DNA from: Bacillus sp. 2205SS5-2 | Lineage (GTDB): Bacteria; Bacillota; Bacilli; Bacillales; Bacillaceae_K | Direction of reading: 5' to 3' | Assembly: GCF_037024155.1 (NCBI RefSeq) | Contig: NZ_JAYKTS010000013.1 | Span: forward strand, 51,872-115,871 | Length of the DNA: 64,000 nt | Shown: piece by piece, positions 17,926 to 28,265 of the stretch | How positions within the stretch are numbered: position 1 is the stretch's first letter | Layout of the letters: the number at the start of each line of letters is the position of its first letter | The notes under the pieces: model-generated | Seen by the model: only the letters and a program-made list of their open reading frames with translations | Told to the model about the DNA's origin: nothing | The model's database searches: none | Position numbers and translations under genes: made by a program

Positions 17926-18371
17926 TCTGTTTTCACTACCTTCTTAGTGTAAAAGGAAAATTAATTAGACTACATTTTTTTATACAAATCTAAATATATA
18001 TCCTACGTGTTTATGGTTTGTTTCAGATACAATGCTTTCTTTTCTATAGACGAATACATGTCTACTATTTATTAGTAAGCTCAACTCTTATGACAGATTT
18101 AGAAAGCCTTTTTTAAAACCATTGAAATAATTATTTGCAGCCAACTTAGCAAACCTGATCCGATAATTCCTAGAATATTAAATAGGCGTCGCTTGTATGC
18201 GACGCACCATAAAAGTAAGATAATGTAATTTTTCCGCCAAAATCAGAATGTTTTGATACTATAGTAATCAACCTTATTATTAAAGCTGTTTTTTCATATA
18301 ATAACTAATTCACCGTTTTTAGTTAATGCCAAAGTAATAATTTATTATAAGGCACTAACTAACATATTAGT
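17926..18371. other. Intergenic gap in the EPS cluster with a GC-rich hairpin
   Basis: This 446-bp gap holds no gene. A perfect hairpin GCGTCGC-TTGTAT-GCGACGC (18186-18205) stands out in AT-rich surroundings; it lacks a clear T-run on either strand. It probably attenuates transcription between the pyruvyl transferase and the flippase, so the flippase and nucleotide-sugar genes may have their own promoter just upstream of 17925. Confidence 0.45.
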
Positions 18372-19475
18372 TTAAATACTTTTTTCTAATTTCTTTAGTT
18401 CTTTAATCATAATATTCTTGAATTTATCGGGTCTAACTATATTTGGAACTTTATTTTCATTAAGAATAGCCTCAAAATTTTCAATGTTATAATCTATATC
18501 ATTTACATTATATCTATAATCATGATTTATAGTATTTAGGAATTCAGTACACTTAGCATGGTATTCAACTAGCATAAATGGTTTTTCTAATGCATATGCT
18601 AGGATTCCAGAGTGTAATCTAACACCAAATACCAAATCACAATTATTCATTTCTTCTATCATGTGTTTAGTGTTATTTGTGTAATTAACAATTCTTGTTT
18701 TAACTTTTTCACAAAAATAATCATTAAATTGCTTTGTTATTTCTAAATCTCCATATTTGGGGTTACCATTAAAAACTATAAAAACTAGTTCTTCTATGTT
18801 TCTGTGTTTATCTAAAACATTATCCAAGAAAGATTTTATAGACTCCTCTCTTTTATGTTCGTCTTTTATATCTCCGCCTTTGATGCTTTCATACCGACAT
18901 AAACTTATAGCTAATTTAATTTTATCGGTATCGGAACGTTTCCTATGTTTTGTCAAATCAGGATAAACTTCCTTAATTAAGATTGCGTTATCAAAACAGA
19001 AGCTTAATCTTTCGTCAATTTGCATTTCTTCCCCAATTTTTTCCGAACTATAATCTCGCACGGAAACAAATTTAAATTTATTAAGTAAATCCCTTGTTTG
19101 ATTAAATTCATTACTATTTTTAAACGGGCCTAGTGAAGTGCCAATTGTACCAGTCTTATTTGATAAATAAGGGATTTTTCTTAGATAATACTTTAAATCT
19201 TTAAAACTCGTTCCTCCGCCAGTAAATAATGACCCACCAAAATAAATGATCCTTCTAGAAAAAATACAAACTATTAATTCTATAATTCTTCTTAGTAATC
19301 CGTTTTTTATTTCTACCTTTATAGTCTTATTTGAAACATCAGGTAAACTATGTCCAATAAAAATTGGTTTTCTATTTTTCCATATATTATTACATATCCA
19401 TTCAGCAGTTACTGTAAAAATATCATCACCAAGGTTTTTGAATCCATAATACCCTTTAAAGTATATTTTTTTCAT
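18372..19475 (-). CDS. Polysaccharide pyruvyl transferase family protein
   Basis: A 367-residue cytoplasmic enzyme of the PS_pyruv_trans family (CsaB/WcaK-like), expected to add a pyruvate ketal from phosphoenolpyruvate to a sugar of the repeat unit. The signature parts are YYGFKNLGDDIF near the N-terminus, the glycine-rich YFGGSLFTGGG, SVRDYSS, and the C-terminal VFGVRLHSGILAYA with the conserved Arg-His. Such ketals add negative charge to exopolysaccharides. The gene is very AT-rich, like the rest of the cluster core, which suggests transfer. Confidence 0.88.
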   Translation of the reverse strand: MKKIYFKGYYGFKNLGDDIFTVTAEWICNNIWKNRKPIFIGHSLPDVSNKTIKVEIKNGLLRRIIELIVCIFSRRIIYFGGSLFTGGGTSFKDLKYYLRKIPYLSNKTGTIGTSLGPFKNSNEFNQTRDLLNKFKFVSVRDYSSEKIGEEMQIDERLSFCFDNAILIKEVYPDLTKHRKRSDTDKIKLAISLCRYESIKGGDIKDEHKREESIKSFLDNVLDKHRNIEELVFIVFNGNPKYGDLEITKQFNDYFCEKVKTRIVNYTNNTKHMIEEMNNCDLVFGVRLHSGILAYALEKPFMLVEYHAKCTEFLNTINHDYRYNVNDIDYNIENFEAILNENKVPNIVRPDKFKNIMIKELKKLEKSI

Positions 19476-19580
19476 GCCCTACTCCTTTAACTTATAACTA
19501 TTTTTATACTGAACTCTTGCACTTAAAAGGATGACCTTTTATCATAATTAAACTAGTCAAATTTATGACTTTTAGAAGTG

Positions 19581-20603
19581 TTAATGTGAAGGTTTAAACC
19601 TGTTAAGTTTTGTAACAATAGGCTTTATATAAAACAATACATTAATCTTTCCTTTCTTTAATAAAAATAAAGGGATTTTTCTTAATAAAGAAAGCTCTCT
19701 ATATGATGTTTTATATATTTCGTAAAAATAGGAATCGGTTTGTATTTCCTTTAAAGTATCTAAAAACTCTTTTTCTTTCCCTGTAATATCTGTTGGAGAA
19801 TACATAATAATTCCACTTATATTTTTTAAAACTCTTCTGTTTAATAATTTCATATAATTTTCAGTATCCAATTCCCATTTAGACAAATATTCACGCCTTA
19901 TTTTGTCTATCGTTTTAAAACCTTGATAAACATTTGGCTGAAATTTTTTAGTCATACTTGTACTTGAAATTCTATAATTGTATAAAACTTCATCAATGTA
20001 CTTAATTCTTTTAGCATTTGTTAAAGGTTCTAGTGTATATAAAACATCGTCACCCATTAAAATAGAAGGATAGTGGCGGACTATATCATTATTAAAGCAT
20101 TCTTTTTTTATTGCTTTTATCCACAAATGATTAAGGCTAGCATCTTGAGTAAATTTTTCATATAATATTTTCTTTTTTCTTCCTTCGAAGATAGTCCCAT
20201 CTTCAAATACCTTTTCACTTGCGGAAACAACCCCGCTTGAATTAAAGTAATCTGCTCTAAAAATAAAAATATCTGCTTCATATTGATATGTGTGTTCTTT
20301 TATTTTCTCTAATGCGAATTCTTTCAATTTATCATCTGCATCTAAAAACAGGATATATTCTCCTAGTGCATTATCCACTCCATTGATCCTGGCGTGAAAA
20401 GAACCTTCATTTTTTTGATGAATTACCCTAATTCTAGGATCCATAGAAGCGTACCTATCAGCAATATTGCCACAAGCATCTGTTGAACCATCATTTACAA
20501 TGATTAACTGAAAATCTCTTTCAGTTTGATTTAAAACTGATTCAATACAATCCCCAATATATCTCTCCGAATTATACATCGGAACCACTATGCTAAACAG
20601 CAT
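19581..20603 (-). CDS. Glycosyltransferase family 2
   Basis: A 340-residue GT-A enzyme. The nucleotide-sugar site starts with VPMYNSERYIGDCIESVLNQ and IVNDGSTD, and the metal-binding DXD is seen in LFLDADDKLKEF (about residue 98). The C-terminal part ends in a weakly hydrophobic amphipathic region. It probably adds one sugar to the lipid-linked EPS unit at the inner membrane face. Donor and acceptor cannot be inferred. Confidence 0.92.
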   Translation of the reverse strand: MLFSIVVPMYNSERYIGDCIESVLNQTERDFQLIIVNDGSTDACGNIADRYASMDPRIRVIHQKNEGSFHARINGVDNALGEYILFLDADDKLKEFALEKIKEHTYQYEADIFIFRADYFNSSGVVSASEKVFEDGTIFEGRKKKILYEKFTQDASLNHLWIKAIKKECFNNDIVRHYPSILMGDDVLYTLEPLTNAKRIKYIDEVLYNYRISSTSMTKKFQPNVYQGFKTIDKIRREYLSKWELDTENYMKLLNRRVLKNISGIIMYSPTDITGKEKEFLDTLKEIQTDSYFYEIYKTSYRELSLLRKIPLFLLKKGKINVLFYIKPIVTKLNRFKPSH

Positions 20604-20750
20604 TGTATCACTCCTCTAAACTCTTTGACACATAAGAAAAAGTACATCTATGCATTAAAAACAGTTAAATACCCCATTAAAATAGAGGTAATAGGTTAAT
20701 AATAATAAATAATTATTTTTAATTCTCATAAAGCAAAATTCTCGTAACAC

Positions 20751-21845
20751 TTAATATAATAATTTTAAAGGCTCGTATAATGAGTAAGTGCCAAAAACTA
20801 AAAATAGTATAATACTTATAGCAATACAAATCATTATCCATATGAACTTAAAGCGGGTGTCCATTTTAATAGAAGGATAAAATAGTATTATAGGTATTAA
20901 AAACCAGGCATATCCAGCCAATCTATCTGAAAAACCAATAAAACCAAATAGTACATAGATAGTCGCAAATGATATATAAGCTTTTAATATCCACTCAAAA
21001 AGAGTATCATTTTTCAGGTAACGTTTGTAAACCAATAATCCCCAAATAATCCATACTGCTGTGAACATAAGAAAATCCATGCGATTAACCGCACCGTAAA
21101 GGGAAATAAAAGATTCAGATGAATATTTTACAACTGCGTCCTCCAATCCCCCACCAAATAGAACTGCTACATTTGTCATTATCTTCTGGTTAATACCTGT
21201 AATCATCAGTAAAGCACTAATTCCAAAAACAATGCATAAAAATTTCAATGAAATATTTAACTTCTTAATGATAAATAGAAGAACACCAATAATAGCTGAT
21301 ACATGGAACAAAAGTGAAATGCCTAAAAATACAAGAGCTTTTTTGTAATGATTTTTCGCCAAGTAAACTATTACAAGAAGTAACAAAGTTATTGCAAAAC
21401 CCTGACGCAGTGCATTTGATAAAAAATTATAAAAGTAAAATAAACTTAAATAGCCAAACAAGATCAAAGGTACAAACTCAGGTGAAATAATTTTCTTTAG
21501 AGCAACAATAATAATTACTAGTATTATAAGAACTGTAATAGTCATAAAAAAATATTTGGATGTGCTGATTTGAGATAATACCCATTGATAAGTTACAAAT
21601 CCCGGTTCCCATCTCACGTATGCAAAAGCTTCAGGCAATGATAATAGCTTATTTGTTTCATATATACCTAGATATCTAACCATATCGATTCTTAAAGGCA
21701 TAACTAAAGCAACTATTACTAGGAGACAAACAATCAGAAATGTCGTAAAACAGGAAAAAAATTTATTGGCTTTTGAATTTTTCAGCTTCAATTGACTAAT
21801 AATGACTAAAAAAGCAATTAAAAAATAGTAAAACAATTTAATCAA
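20751..21845 (-). CDS. EpsG-like polysaccharide polymerase
   Basis: A 364-residue protein with about 10-11 membrane helices and the layout of the EpsG/Wzy family: RIDMVRYLGIYE in the first loop (the D/RY motif) and a segment FLSNALRQGFAITLLLL, where the N-x-L-R-Q motif is the family signature. It should polymerise flipped repeat units on the outer face. It is transcribed with the neighbouring glycosyltransferases. Confidence 0.85.
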   Translation of the reverse strand: MIKLFYYFLIAFLVIISQLKLKNSKANKFFSCFTTFLIVCLLVIVALVMPLRIDMVRYLGIYETNKLLSLPEAFAYVRWEPGFVTYQWVLSQISTSKYFFMTITVLIILVIIIVALKKIISPEFVPLILFGYLSLFYFYNFLSNALRQGFAITLLLLVIVYLAKNHYKKALVFLGISLLFHVSAIIGVLLFIIKKLNISLKFLCIVFGISALLMITGINQKIMTNVAVLFGGGLEDAVVKYSSESFISLYGAVNRMDFLMFTAVWIIWGLLVYKRYLKNDTLFEWILKAYISFATIYVLFGFIGFSDRLAGYAWFLIPIILFYPSIKMDTRFKFIWIMICIAISIILFLVFGTYSLYEPLKLLY

Positions 21846-22142
21846 TCCTTATTTTGTTTTTGGCTAACAAACCAAATATTATTCTCAAAGTATTAACTTT
21901 CCTGTTTCTGAAAATCTATAAGTAATTTCCAGTAATATTTAGAAATATCCATTATAAGGACTTTTGTCCTGCCATTATAAAATCAAATTCATTAGAACTA
22001 AAATTTATTTAAAGGCACATGTTACTTTTCAGACAAAGCATATATATCTTATTTGCGAATATTTTCTTTGACTAATAGTAATGGTCCTTCCCAAATATTT
22101 AGCTACACTAAATGTTAGTATATTAGATATCACTTCATATAC
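21846..22142. other. Intergenic gap within the EPS cluster
   Basis: AT-rich 297-bp gap without a recognisable gene, hairpin or promoter. Confidence 0.5.
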
Positions 22143-23042
22143 TTACTTAATTTTCTTGGGTAACTGAAATTCCTTACCTAAAATATAGTCAAAATCATCA
22201 GGCACATATCCTTTATACCCACTACCGTTATAAAAGGTGAGTTCTCCAAAGTAAATTTCACCGTCTATATTATATAGGTCAACTCTAACATGTGGAAAAT
22301 CAGATGAAAGGGCTTTTGCAATTTCTAACATCCTATCAAAATTTTTAGGTTTTTTTATATCTTTTTCTAATGCTGGAATGTCTACTCTTTTATAAGGGAG
22401 TTTTCTAAAGGAAGTATCGAATATACCTAACTTTAACCCACCACTTAGGAACCTTTCCACAATTACATATAAAGAAAAAGGTTTTCCATTAAAGCAAAAA
22501 AACTTATAATCGACCAAATCATTATTTTGGTCCTTCTCTAATAGCTTTTCGCAAATAATTTTTGGTTTAATTTCATGATACGCCCATTCTCTCCCAACCT
22601 TACCTTCCCACGCATTCAACCATTGATTCAATTTTTCCTTTGTAGCTTCAATGTCTAATTTTGATTTATCTTCACAAATTATATTAGTATGACTTCCATT
22701 TGTAGTCTTTAAAACAAATTGATCGGGTAATTTATCAAATGCTATATCCTCTGCTCTATCATAAACGCCGTATAATGGAACTAATATATCGCTATATCCT
22801 TTTGATTCTACGTAATCTCTTACATCATATTTATCAGAACATTTCACCATTAACTGCTTTCGATAATATAGTTTATACCATTGAATTTTTTCAGTAAATC
22901 TTACCGGCTTTTTGATGTTTAATGATCTGCCAGTGCTTATTCCATATTGAAGTTTAATCATTAATTTATCCGGAAGAAAATCAAGAATTTTTAAAAGCTT
23001 CAGCCTGAATTTTCGGCTCGGAATTAATTTTTTATAATCCAT
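22143..23042 (-). CDS. TupA-like ATP-grasp protein
   Basis: A 299-residue cytoplasmic protein of the TupA-like ATP-grasp group, often annotated glycosyltransferase because it sits in polysaccharide clusters. The N-terminus has the family block RFTEKIQWYKLYYRK, and the ATP-grasp core includes FVLKTTNGSH, VDYKFFCFNGKP and the metal site VDLYNIDGEIYFGELTFYNGSGY. ATP-grasp enzymes form amide bonds to carboxylates, so it may attach an amino acid or similar group to a uronic acid of the repeat unit, which this locus makes. It starts 1 base after the GT4 gene ends, so the two are coupled. Confidence 0.85.
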   Translation of the reverse strand: MDYKKLIPSRKFRLKLLKILDFLPDKLMIKLQYGISTGRSLNIKKPVRFTEKIQWYKLYYRKQLMVKCSDKYDVRDYVESKGYSDILVPLYGVYDRAEDIAFDKLPDQFVLKTTNGSHTNIICEDKSKLDIEATKEKLNQWLNAWEGKVGREWAYHEIKPKIICEKLLEKDQNNDLVDYKFFCFNGKPFSLYVIVERFLSGGLKLGIFDTSFRKLPYKRVDIPALEKDIKKPKNFDRMLEIAKALSSDFPHVRVDLYNIDGEIYFGELTFYNGSGYKGYVPDDFDYILGKEFQLPKKIK

Positions 23043-23043
23043 T

Positions 23044-24147
23044 CTATGTCACCTCTAACTTATTTACTTCCTTTAAATACTCATCTATGACAATCGTTCT
23101 ATCAAATTCTCTTTCGACTTTCATCCTTCCAGCTAGACCCATTTGTTTCTTTTCTTCATAGTCCTTTTCTAAAAAACTTTTAATCTTTTCAGTTAAACTT
23201 TCAGAAACTCCTACCTCAAATAAATAACCAGACAAACCATCATCAACAACATCCATAGAACCATTAATTTTAGAAGCGATGCAGACTCTGCCCATTGCTG
23301 CAGATTCTAAAAGAACATTTGGAACTCCTTCTCCTCCATGAGACGGAAGTATTGTACAGTGGCATTTTTGTATCCAAGATTTTATATCTTTTTGAAAACC
23401 GATGTATTTTACAATCCCTTTGGAGTGGAAATTATCAATAATTCCCTTATACCTCTCTTCCTCAATAAAACCTGCAATATAGAAGTTAGTATTTGGGTTA
23501 ATTTTTTTAATTTTTCTGGCTGCTTCAAGATATTCATCAATACCCTTTAGTTCCATAACTCTTCCTATAAAAATAAAATTGATATTATTATCTAATGGAA
23601 AATCACATAATGAATACTGTTCTAAATTCACTCCAGAACCAGGAAGCAACGAAAAGTTATTTCTCACCATATTATTTTTAATAAAGAAATCTTTATCTCC
23701 TCTATTTTGAAAAAAAACTTTATATGACCTTTTAAGTGAGATTTTGTATAACATCTTTGCGATCTCACTAATGACATTTTTCTTCAAGAAAGTTGCTCCA
23801 GTTCCTGTAATATTACTTATTTGTCTAATTTTCAAAAGATTAGAGGCTATACCTCCATAAATATTTGGTTTAATAGTATATGAAAAAACTATATCTGGTT
23901 TTACTTTTTTCATAATCTTGATATAATTTTTAACAAGCTCAAAATCCCTTATTGGATTAACTCCCCGTCGATCTACAGGGGTCTCAATAATTTTGCAACC
24001 AATATCACTAAAGAATTGGTTATCTTCAGATTTTGGCATTGATATAAAGACTTCATGATTTTCCTTAATTAGTTTTGTAATAAGCTCTCTTCTAAAATTG
24101 TATAGAGTTATAAAATGATTTGATAAAATCAATATTCTCTTTCCCAT
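23044..24147 (-). CDS. Glycosyltransferase family 4
   Basis: A 367-residue GT-B enzyme. The N-terminal ILILSNHFITLYNFRRELI and VFSYTIKPNIYGGIA, and the C-terminal donor site FIFIGRVMELKGIDEYLEA followed by PSHGGEGVPNVLLESAAMG (the E-x7-E motif), place it with CapM/PglA-type enzymes. These usually add the second sugar to the undecaprenyl-linked primer made by a PglC/EpsL-type transferase, which is encoded two genes upstream. Confidence 0.92.
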   Translation of the reverse strand: MGKRILILSNHFITLYNFRRELITKLIKENHEVFISMPKSEDNQFFSDIGCKIIETPVDRRGVNPIRDFELVKNYIKIMKKVKPDIVFSYTIKPNIYGGIASNLLKIRQISNITGTGATFLKKNVISEIAKMLYKISLKRSYKVFFQNRGDKDFFIKNNMVRNNFSLLPGSGVNLEQYSLCDFPLDNNINFIFIGRVMELKGIDEYLEAARKIKKINPNTNFYIAGFIEEERYKGIIDNFHSKGIVKYIGFQKDIKSWIQKCHCTILPSHGGEGVPNVLLESAAMGRVCIASKINGSMDVVDDGLSGYLFEVGVSESLTEKIKSFLEKDYEEKKQMGLAGRMKVEREFDRTIVIDEYLKEVNKLEVT

Positions 24148-24162
24148 CTATTACTCCACCTA

Positions 24163-25047
24163 CTATCTATTTAAATATTCCCTAACTTCCCTAGCAATTC
24201 CTAGCTCAAATGGTTCAGGGTTATATCCAAAATCTTTTTTAGCTTCCTCATGCGAGAAACATCTATCTTCACTCATACGTTGGACTTTTTCAACATAATC
24301 TACTCTTCCCAGCGACCCCATCTTTAAAAATCTAGCTAAAAACACTCCAATGACTAGTGGAAAACTTATAAACGTGTTTTTCTTTCCAAGGTTTTCACTA
24401 ATCAGCTTAAATGCTCTAAGCATTGTTATTGGTTTTTCACCTGATAGATTATATTCTGATTTTGTTCTCTCTACAGGTAGCATTAACACATCGTAGTATG
24501 CTTTACCAAGATCACGTGCATTTACAGGTTGAATTAAACCTTGACCATGATCGATAACTGGAAAGATTCTAAATCTATCTATCATTTTAATAAATTTACT
24601 CATATTAAGGTCACATAAATCACCATATATCATTGTCGGACGTAAAATCGTTACTTTAATTTCAGATTCAGCAAGTATAGTTTGTAGTTCAGCTTCAATA
24701 ACCTTATATTCCTCTGATGCAATTTTAAATTTCGAATAAATTCCAGTTGTATGCACACAAATTGCTCTCGAAACTTTATTGTTAATAGCTGCCTTAATAA
24801 TTCGTAGTGTATGTCTGATATTTACAATATGGACTATTGTATCTACACCTTTCATACATTTATCAAGAAATGCTTCATCTCTTATATCACCAATTACCTT
24901 TTCTATATTCAAACCACTATTATCTAATTGTGAAGTGTCTGAATTTTCTCTAACAATGCATCGAATAGTACCTCTATAGTTATTTTTAATAAGTTCATGT
25001 AGAAAATATCTTCCTGTATGTCCTGTAATCCCAGTTACTAATAACAT
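24163..25047 (-). CDS. NAD-dependent epimerase/dehydratase (atypical SDR)
   Basis: A 294-residue Rossmann protein. TGITGHTGRYFLHEL is the nucleotide-binding motif and VDTIVHIVNI the second strand. The catalytic Tyr-x3-Lys of classic SDRs is not obvious: the expected position reads HTTGIYSKFKIAS. It is nearer to the NAD(P)H-binding atypical SDRs found in EPS loci, often before the initiating transferase. The sugar substrate is unknown; a 4-keto reduction would suit the position. Confidence 0.78.
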   Translation of the reverse strand: MLLVTGITGHTGRYFLHELIKNNYRGTIRCIVRENSDTSQLDNSGLNIEKVIGDIRDEAFLDKCMKGVDTIVHIVNIRHTLRIIKAAINNKVSRAICVHTTGIYSKFKIASEEYKVIEAELQTILAESEIKVTILRPTMIYGDLCDLNMSKFIKMIDRFRIFPVIDHGQGLIQPVNARDLGKAYYDVLMLPVERTKSEYNLSGEKPITMLRAFKLISENLGKKNTFISFPLVIGVFLARFLKMGSLGRVDYVEKVQRMSEDRCFSHEEAKKDFGYNPEPFELGIAREVREYLNR

Positions 25048-25077
25048 TTTTACACCTCTATTATTTTATATAAAATT

Positions 25078-25713
<636 letters not shown>

Positions 25714-25716
25714 TAC

Positions 25717-26253
25717 TTACACCTCAATTTCATAACTAGTTACTTTTTTGTGCTTTTCATCAGCATAAATCATTCCAGCATCTATCTTTTTTAGTCTTTC
25801 TATCTTACTGTTCGCTTCAATTATTGCACCTGTATTAATGTGAGAATACTCTCCAACAATGCTATCATGATCTACCATTGCACCTATACTAACGATACAG
25901 CCCATCTCTATTATTACTTTGGTATTCAGAACTGCTTTAGCACATACTATGGAGCCAATTGCAATACTAGCGGAAGGACTTACATAAGCTGTTGGATCCA
26001 CCAAAATTGGAATCTGAAATCCCGACTCCATCAACTCTTTTAACCACTTCATCCTTATTTCATTGCTCCCAATTGCAACAAAAGCATATCTGTAGCTGTT
26101 AACAAACTTTTTATAATCTTTACACTTTCCTATCGCAAAATCAGATCTGTCATCTAAGAAATCAATTTTTGGGAATTTTCCCATTGAAATGGCAGTTTCT
26201 TTAGCTACTCCTCCATGACCACCAGCACCCAGTATAAGTAAGTTTCCACTCAA
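25717..26253 (-). CDS. NeuD/PglD-type sugar O- or N-acyltransferase
   Basis: A 178-residue left-handed beta-helix acyltransferase. Residues 1-60 form the Rossmann-like cap (LLILGAGGHGGVAKETA), and hexapeptide repeats follow (ASIAIGSIVCAKAVLNTKV, then VSIGAMVDHDSIVG with the catalytic His in DHD). It is about 30 residues shorter than usual, with an atypical basic tail. EpsM and PglD acetylate a UDP-4-amino-sugar made by a DegT-type aminotransferase, but no such aminotransferase is in this cluster, so its partner is elsewhere or its acceptor differs. The TTG start at 26253 has a poor ribosome-binding distance. Confidence 0.82.
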   Translation of the reverse strand: MSGNLLILGAGGHGGVAKETAISMGKFPKIDFLDDRSDFAIGKCKDYKKFVNSYRYAFVAIGSNEIRMKWLKELMESGFQIPILVDPTAYVSPSASIAIGSIVCAKAVLNTKVIIEMGCIVSIGAMVDHDSIVGEYSHINTGAIIEANSKIERLKKIDAGMIYADEKHKKVTSYEIEV

Positions 26254-26861
26254 AAAAAATCAGCTCCATCTTTACTTCTTTAGTAACTTAGTATTTAATT
26301 AGAATAAAACAATGTTCAAACCAACTACTAAACCACTAAAATGTTATCTAATACCGATAGCCACCTCGTAATATCTATTCAATCTACCAATCAAATACGA
26401 AATAGATAATCACTTTATATTCACTCTAAACCAAGTTTCTTCCTATTATATATACTTCAATCAATCTATAAATCTCACTAAAAACGTCCCAAACCCTTAT
26501 CCCGCAAGGCATTCATCATGTTATCTAAGCACGATAGTCAGTTCCTTAACTCCATTCAATATTTTTCCATATTTTAGGTTGCCGAAAAGCCCGTCAAATC
26601 AACGTTTTCAAAATCACAACTTCCATATTTTAGGTGAAGATTGACCATTTTATCTTTTTCGATTGATCAAAAAAGAGTATGCGTTATAGATAAAATCAAT
26701 ATATTGTATTAAATTTGTGATTTTCCATCATTTTCAATACTACATATAGCGTCTATCTAACTACGATAGTCACTCCCCCCCCACCATTCAACCACTTCAA
26801 AAAAAACAACAAGCTCCCTCACAAAAAAGGAACCTCACCATCATCACTATCCCCATGAACA
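26254..26861. other. Intergenic region with internal direct repeats
   Basis: No gene was found in these 608 bases. ATCTAA-N2-ACGATAGTCA occurs twice (26523-26540 and 26755-26772), enclosing 214 bases, and CCATATTTTAGGT occurs twice within that (26567 and 26623). The sequence is AT-rich except for a C-run. It should hold the promoter of the distal EPS genes, which run leftward, but no convincing -35/-10 pair was recognised. Confidence 0.5.
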
Positions 26862-27173
26862 CTACACTTCCACACGCCCATCATCATAACCAACCATCCC
26901 ACCAACAGGACATATCTCATCGTACTGCAGAAGATGCTCAGAAAACAGAAAGTCACTATGCACAACCTCATCAACCACAAAATGCCGACGATAATCACTC
27001 TCTACCTGAAGAAGATTCGAAACACAAACATCTTCCTCCGTTCTTTCTTTCATACCAATAAAAGACAAAACACCGATCGAACCAATAATTCCCAACACTA
27101 CAATCACTGCTAACATATCAAGGAGAGTGAATCCATCATCGTCACTTACTCTACCACAAAAATCAGAAAGCAT
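26862..27173 (-). CDS. Type IV prepilin-like protein
   Basis: A 103-residue protein with a class III prepilin signal: a short charged leader ending in DDDGFTLLDMLAVIVVLGIIG, cleaved after Gly before the Phe. The fifth mature residue is Asp instead of the usual Glu. The rest is a small acidic domain with two Cys (EDVCVSN and DEICPVG) that may form a disulphide. The start at 27173 is supported by GGGGGA 7 bases upstream; a longer frame reaches 27200. No pilus assembly gene is nearby, so it would need the competence (ComG/ComC) machinery. It lies between galU and the rest of the EPS genes and resembles ComGC only in the helix. Confidence 0.78.
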   Translation of the reverse strand: MLSDFCGRVSDDDGFTLLDMLAVIVVLGIIGSIGVLSFIGMKERTEEDVCVSNLLQVESDYRRHFVVDEVVHSDFLFSEHLLQYDEICPVGGMVGYDDGRVEV

Positions 27174-27249
27174 AATAGCGTCCCCCTTCACACCGTACAT
27201 AACTACACTGATGTAAAAGACTCTGATGACAGATAATAAACAAACTATA

Positions 27250-27283
27250 AAATAAAATCAAGGCTGTTATCTTAAAACAGCCT
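27250..27283 (-). terminator. Rho-independent terminator of galU
   Basis: AGGCTGTT and AACAGCCT form a perfect 8-bp stem with a 7-base loop, followed on the minus strand by TGATTTTATTTTATAG. Confidence 0.85.
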
Positions 27284-27370
27284 CATCAACTAACCCAATC
27301 TTTCATAGACAAATAATTGTCTAGTAACCCAACTCACCCATCTTAACACAAACAAATAACCATAAAAGGT

Positions 27371-28252
27371 CTACTGCCCAACTCTCTCCCTCTCAATAAC
27401 TTCCAGCAAATAAGCCAAAAGCTCACCCTTCAACTCCCCACGCTGCAACGCAAACTCAACCTGAGTCTTAATAAACCCAAACTTCTCCCCAACATCATAC
27501 CGAACACCCTCAAAATCAAACGCAAACACCCGCTGTATCTCATTCAAAGCCTGAATCGCATCAGTCAACTGAATCTCCCCACCAGCCCCAGTCTCCTGCT
27601 TCTCCAAAAACATAAAAATCTCCGGGTTCAAAATATAACGCCCCATAATCGCCAAATTAGAAGGTGCCGTCCCCTGCTTAGGCTTCTCCACAAACTGATT
27701 CACCTGATAACGACGACCTGTATTCATCAATGGATCAATAATCCCATAACGATGCGTCTCTTCCTCTGGCACCGTCTGAACCCCAATTATCGAAGAAAGT
27801 GTCTTATCATACTCATCCATCAACTGACGTAAACAAGGTGTCTCAGCCTGCACAATATCATCACCCAATAACACCGCAAACGGCTCATTTCCAATAAACT
27901 TACGAGCACTCCAAACCGCATGACCTAACCCTTTAGGTTCCTTCTGACGAATATAATGAATATCAACCTTCGAAGACTTTTGCACTTCTTCTAATAACTC
28001 CAATTTCCCTTTTTCTAACAAGTTCTGCTCTAATTCAAACGAATTATCAAAATGATCCTCAATCGCTCGTTTCCCTTTACCTGTAACGATAATAATATCT
28101 TCAATCCCCGATTCAACCGCTTCTTCCACAATATATTGAATCGTCGGCTTATCCACAATCGGAAGCATTTCCTTTGGCATGGCTTTTGTCGCTGGCAGGA
28201 ATCTTGTCCCTAATCCCGCTGCTGGTATAATCGCTTTTCTCACCTTTGTCAT
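27371..28252 (-). CDS. galU: UTP-glucose-1-phosphate uridylyltransferase
   Basis: A 293-residue nucleotidyltransferase making UDP-glucose for the dehydrogenase and the EPS. The N-terminal motif [19 protein letters not shown] binds UTP, and VLLGDDIV and [14 protein letters not shown] complete the active site. It is GtaB/GalU type with normal length. It starts 13 bases after epsC, so they form one transcription unit that ends in a strong terminator. The 3' half uses unusually many G-ending codons compared with the 5' half. Confidence 0.95.
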   Translation of the reverse strand: MTKVRKAIIPAAGLGTRFLPATKAMPKEMLPIVDKPTIQYIVEEAVESGIEDIIIVTGKGKRAIEDHFDNSFELEQNLLEKGKLELLEEVQKSSKVDIHYIRQKEPKGLGHAVWSARKFIGNEPFAVLLGDDIVQAETPCLRQLMDEYDKTLSSIIGVQTVPEEETHRYGIIDPLMNTGRRYQVNQFVEKPKQGTAPSNLAIMGRYILNPEIFMFLEKQETGAGGEIQLTDAIQALNEIQRVFAFDFEGVRYDVGEKFGFIKTQVEFALQRGELKGELLAYLLEVIERERVGQ

Positions 28253-28265
28253 CCTGTCTTCCCCC

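Noticed and set aside
26855..27061. A His- and Pro-rich 68-codon plus-strand frame
   Set aside because: It is the antisense of the prepilin-like gene, whose signal and ribosome-binding site are convincing.
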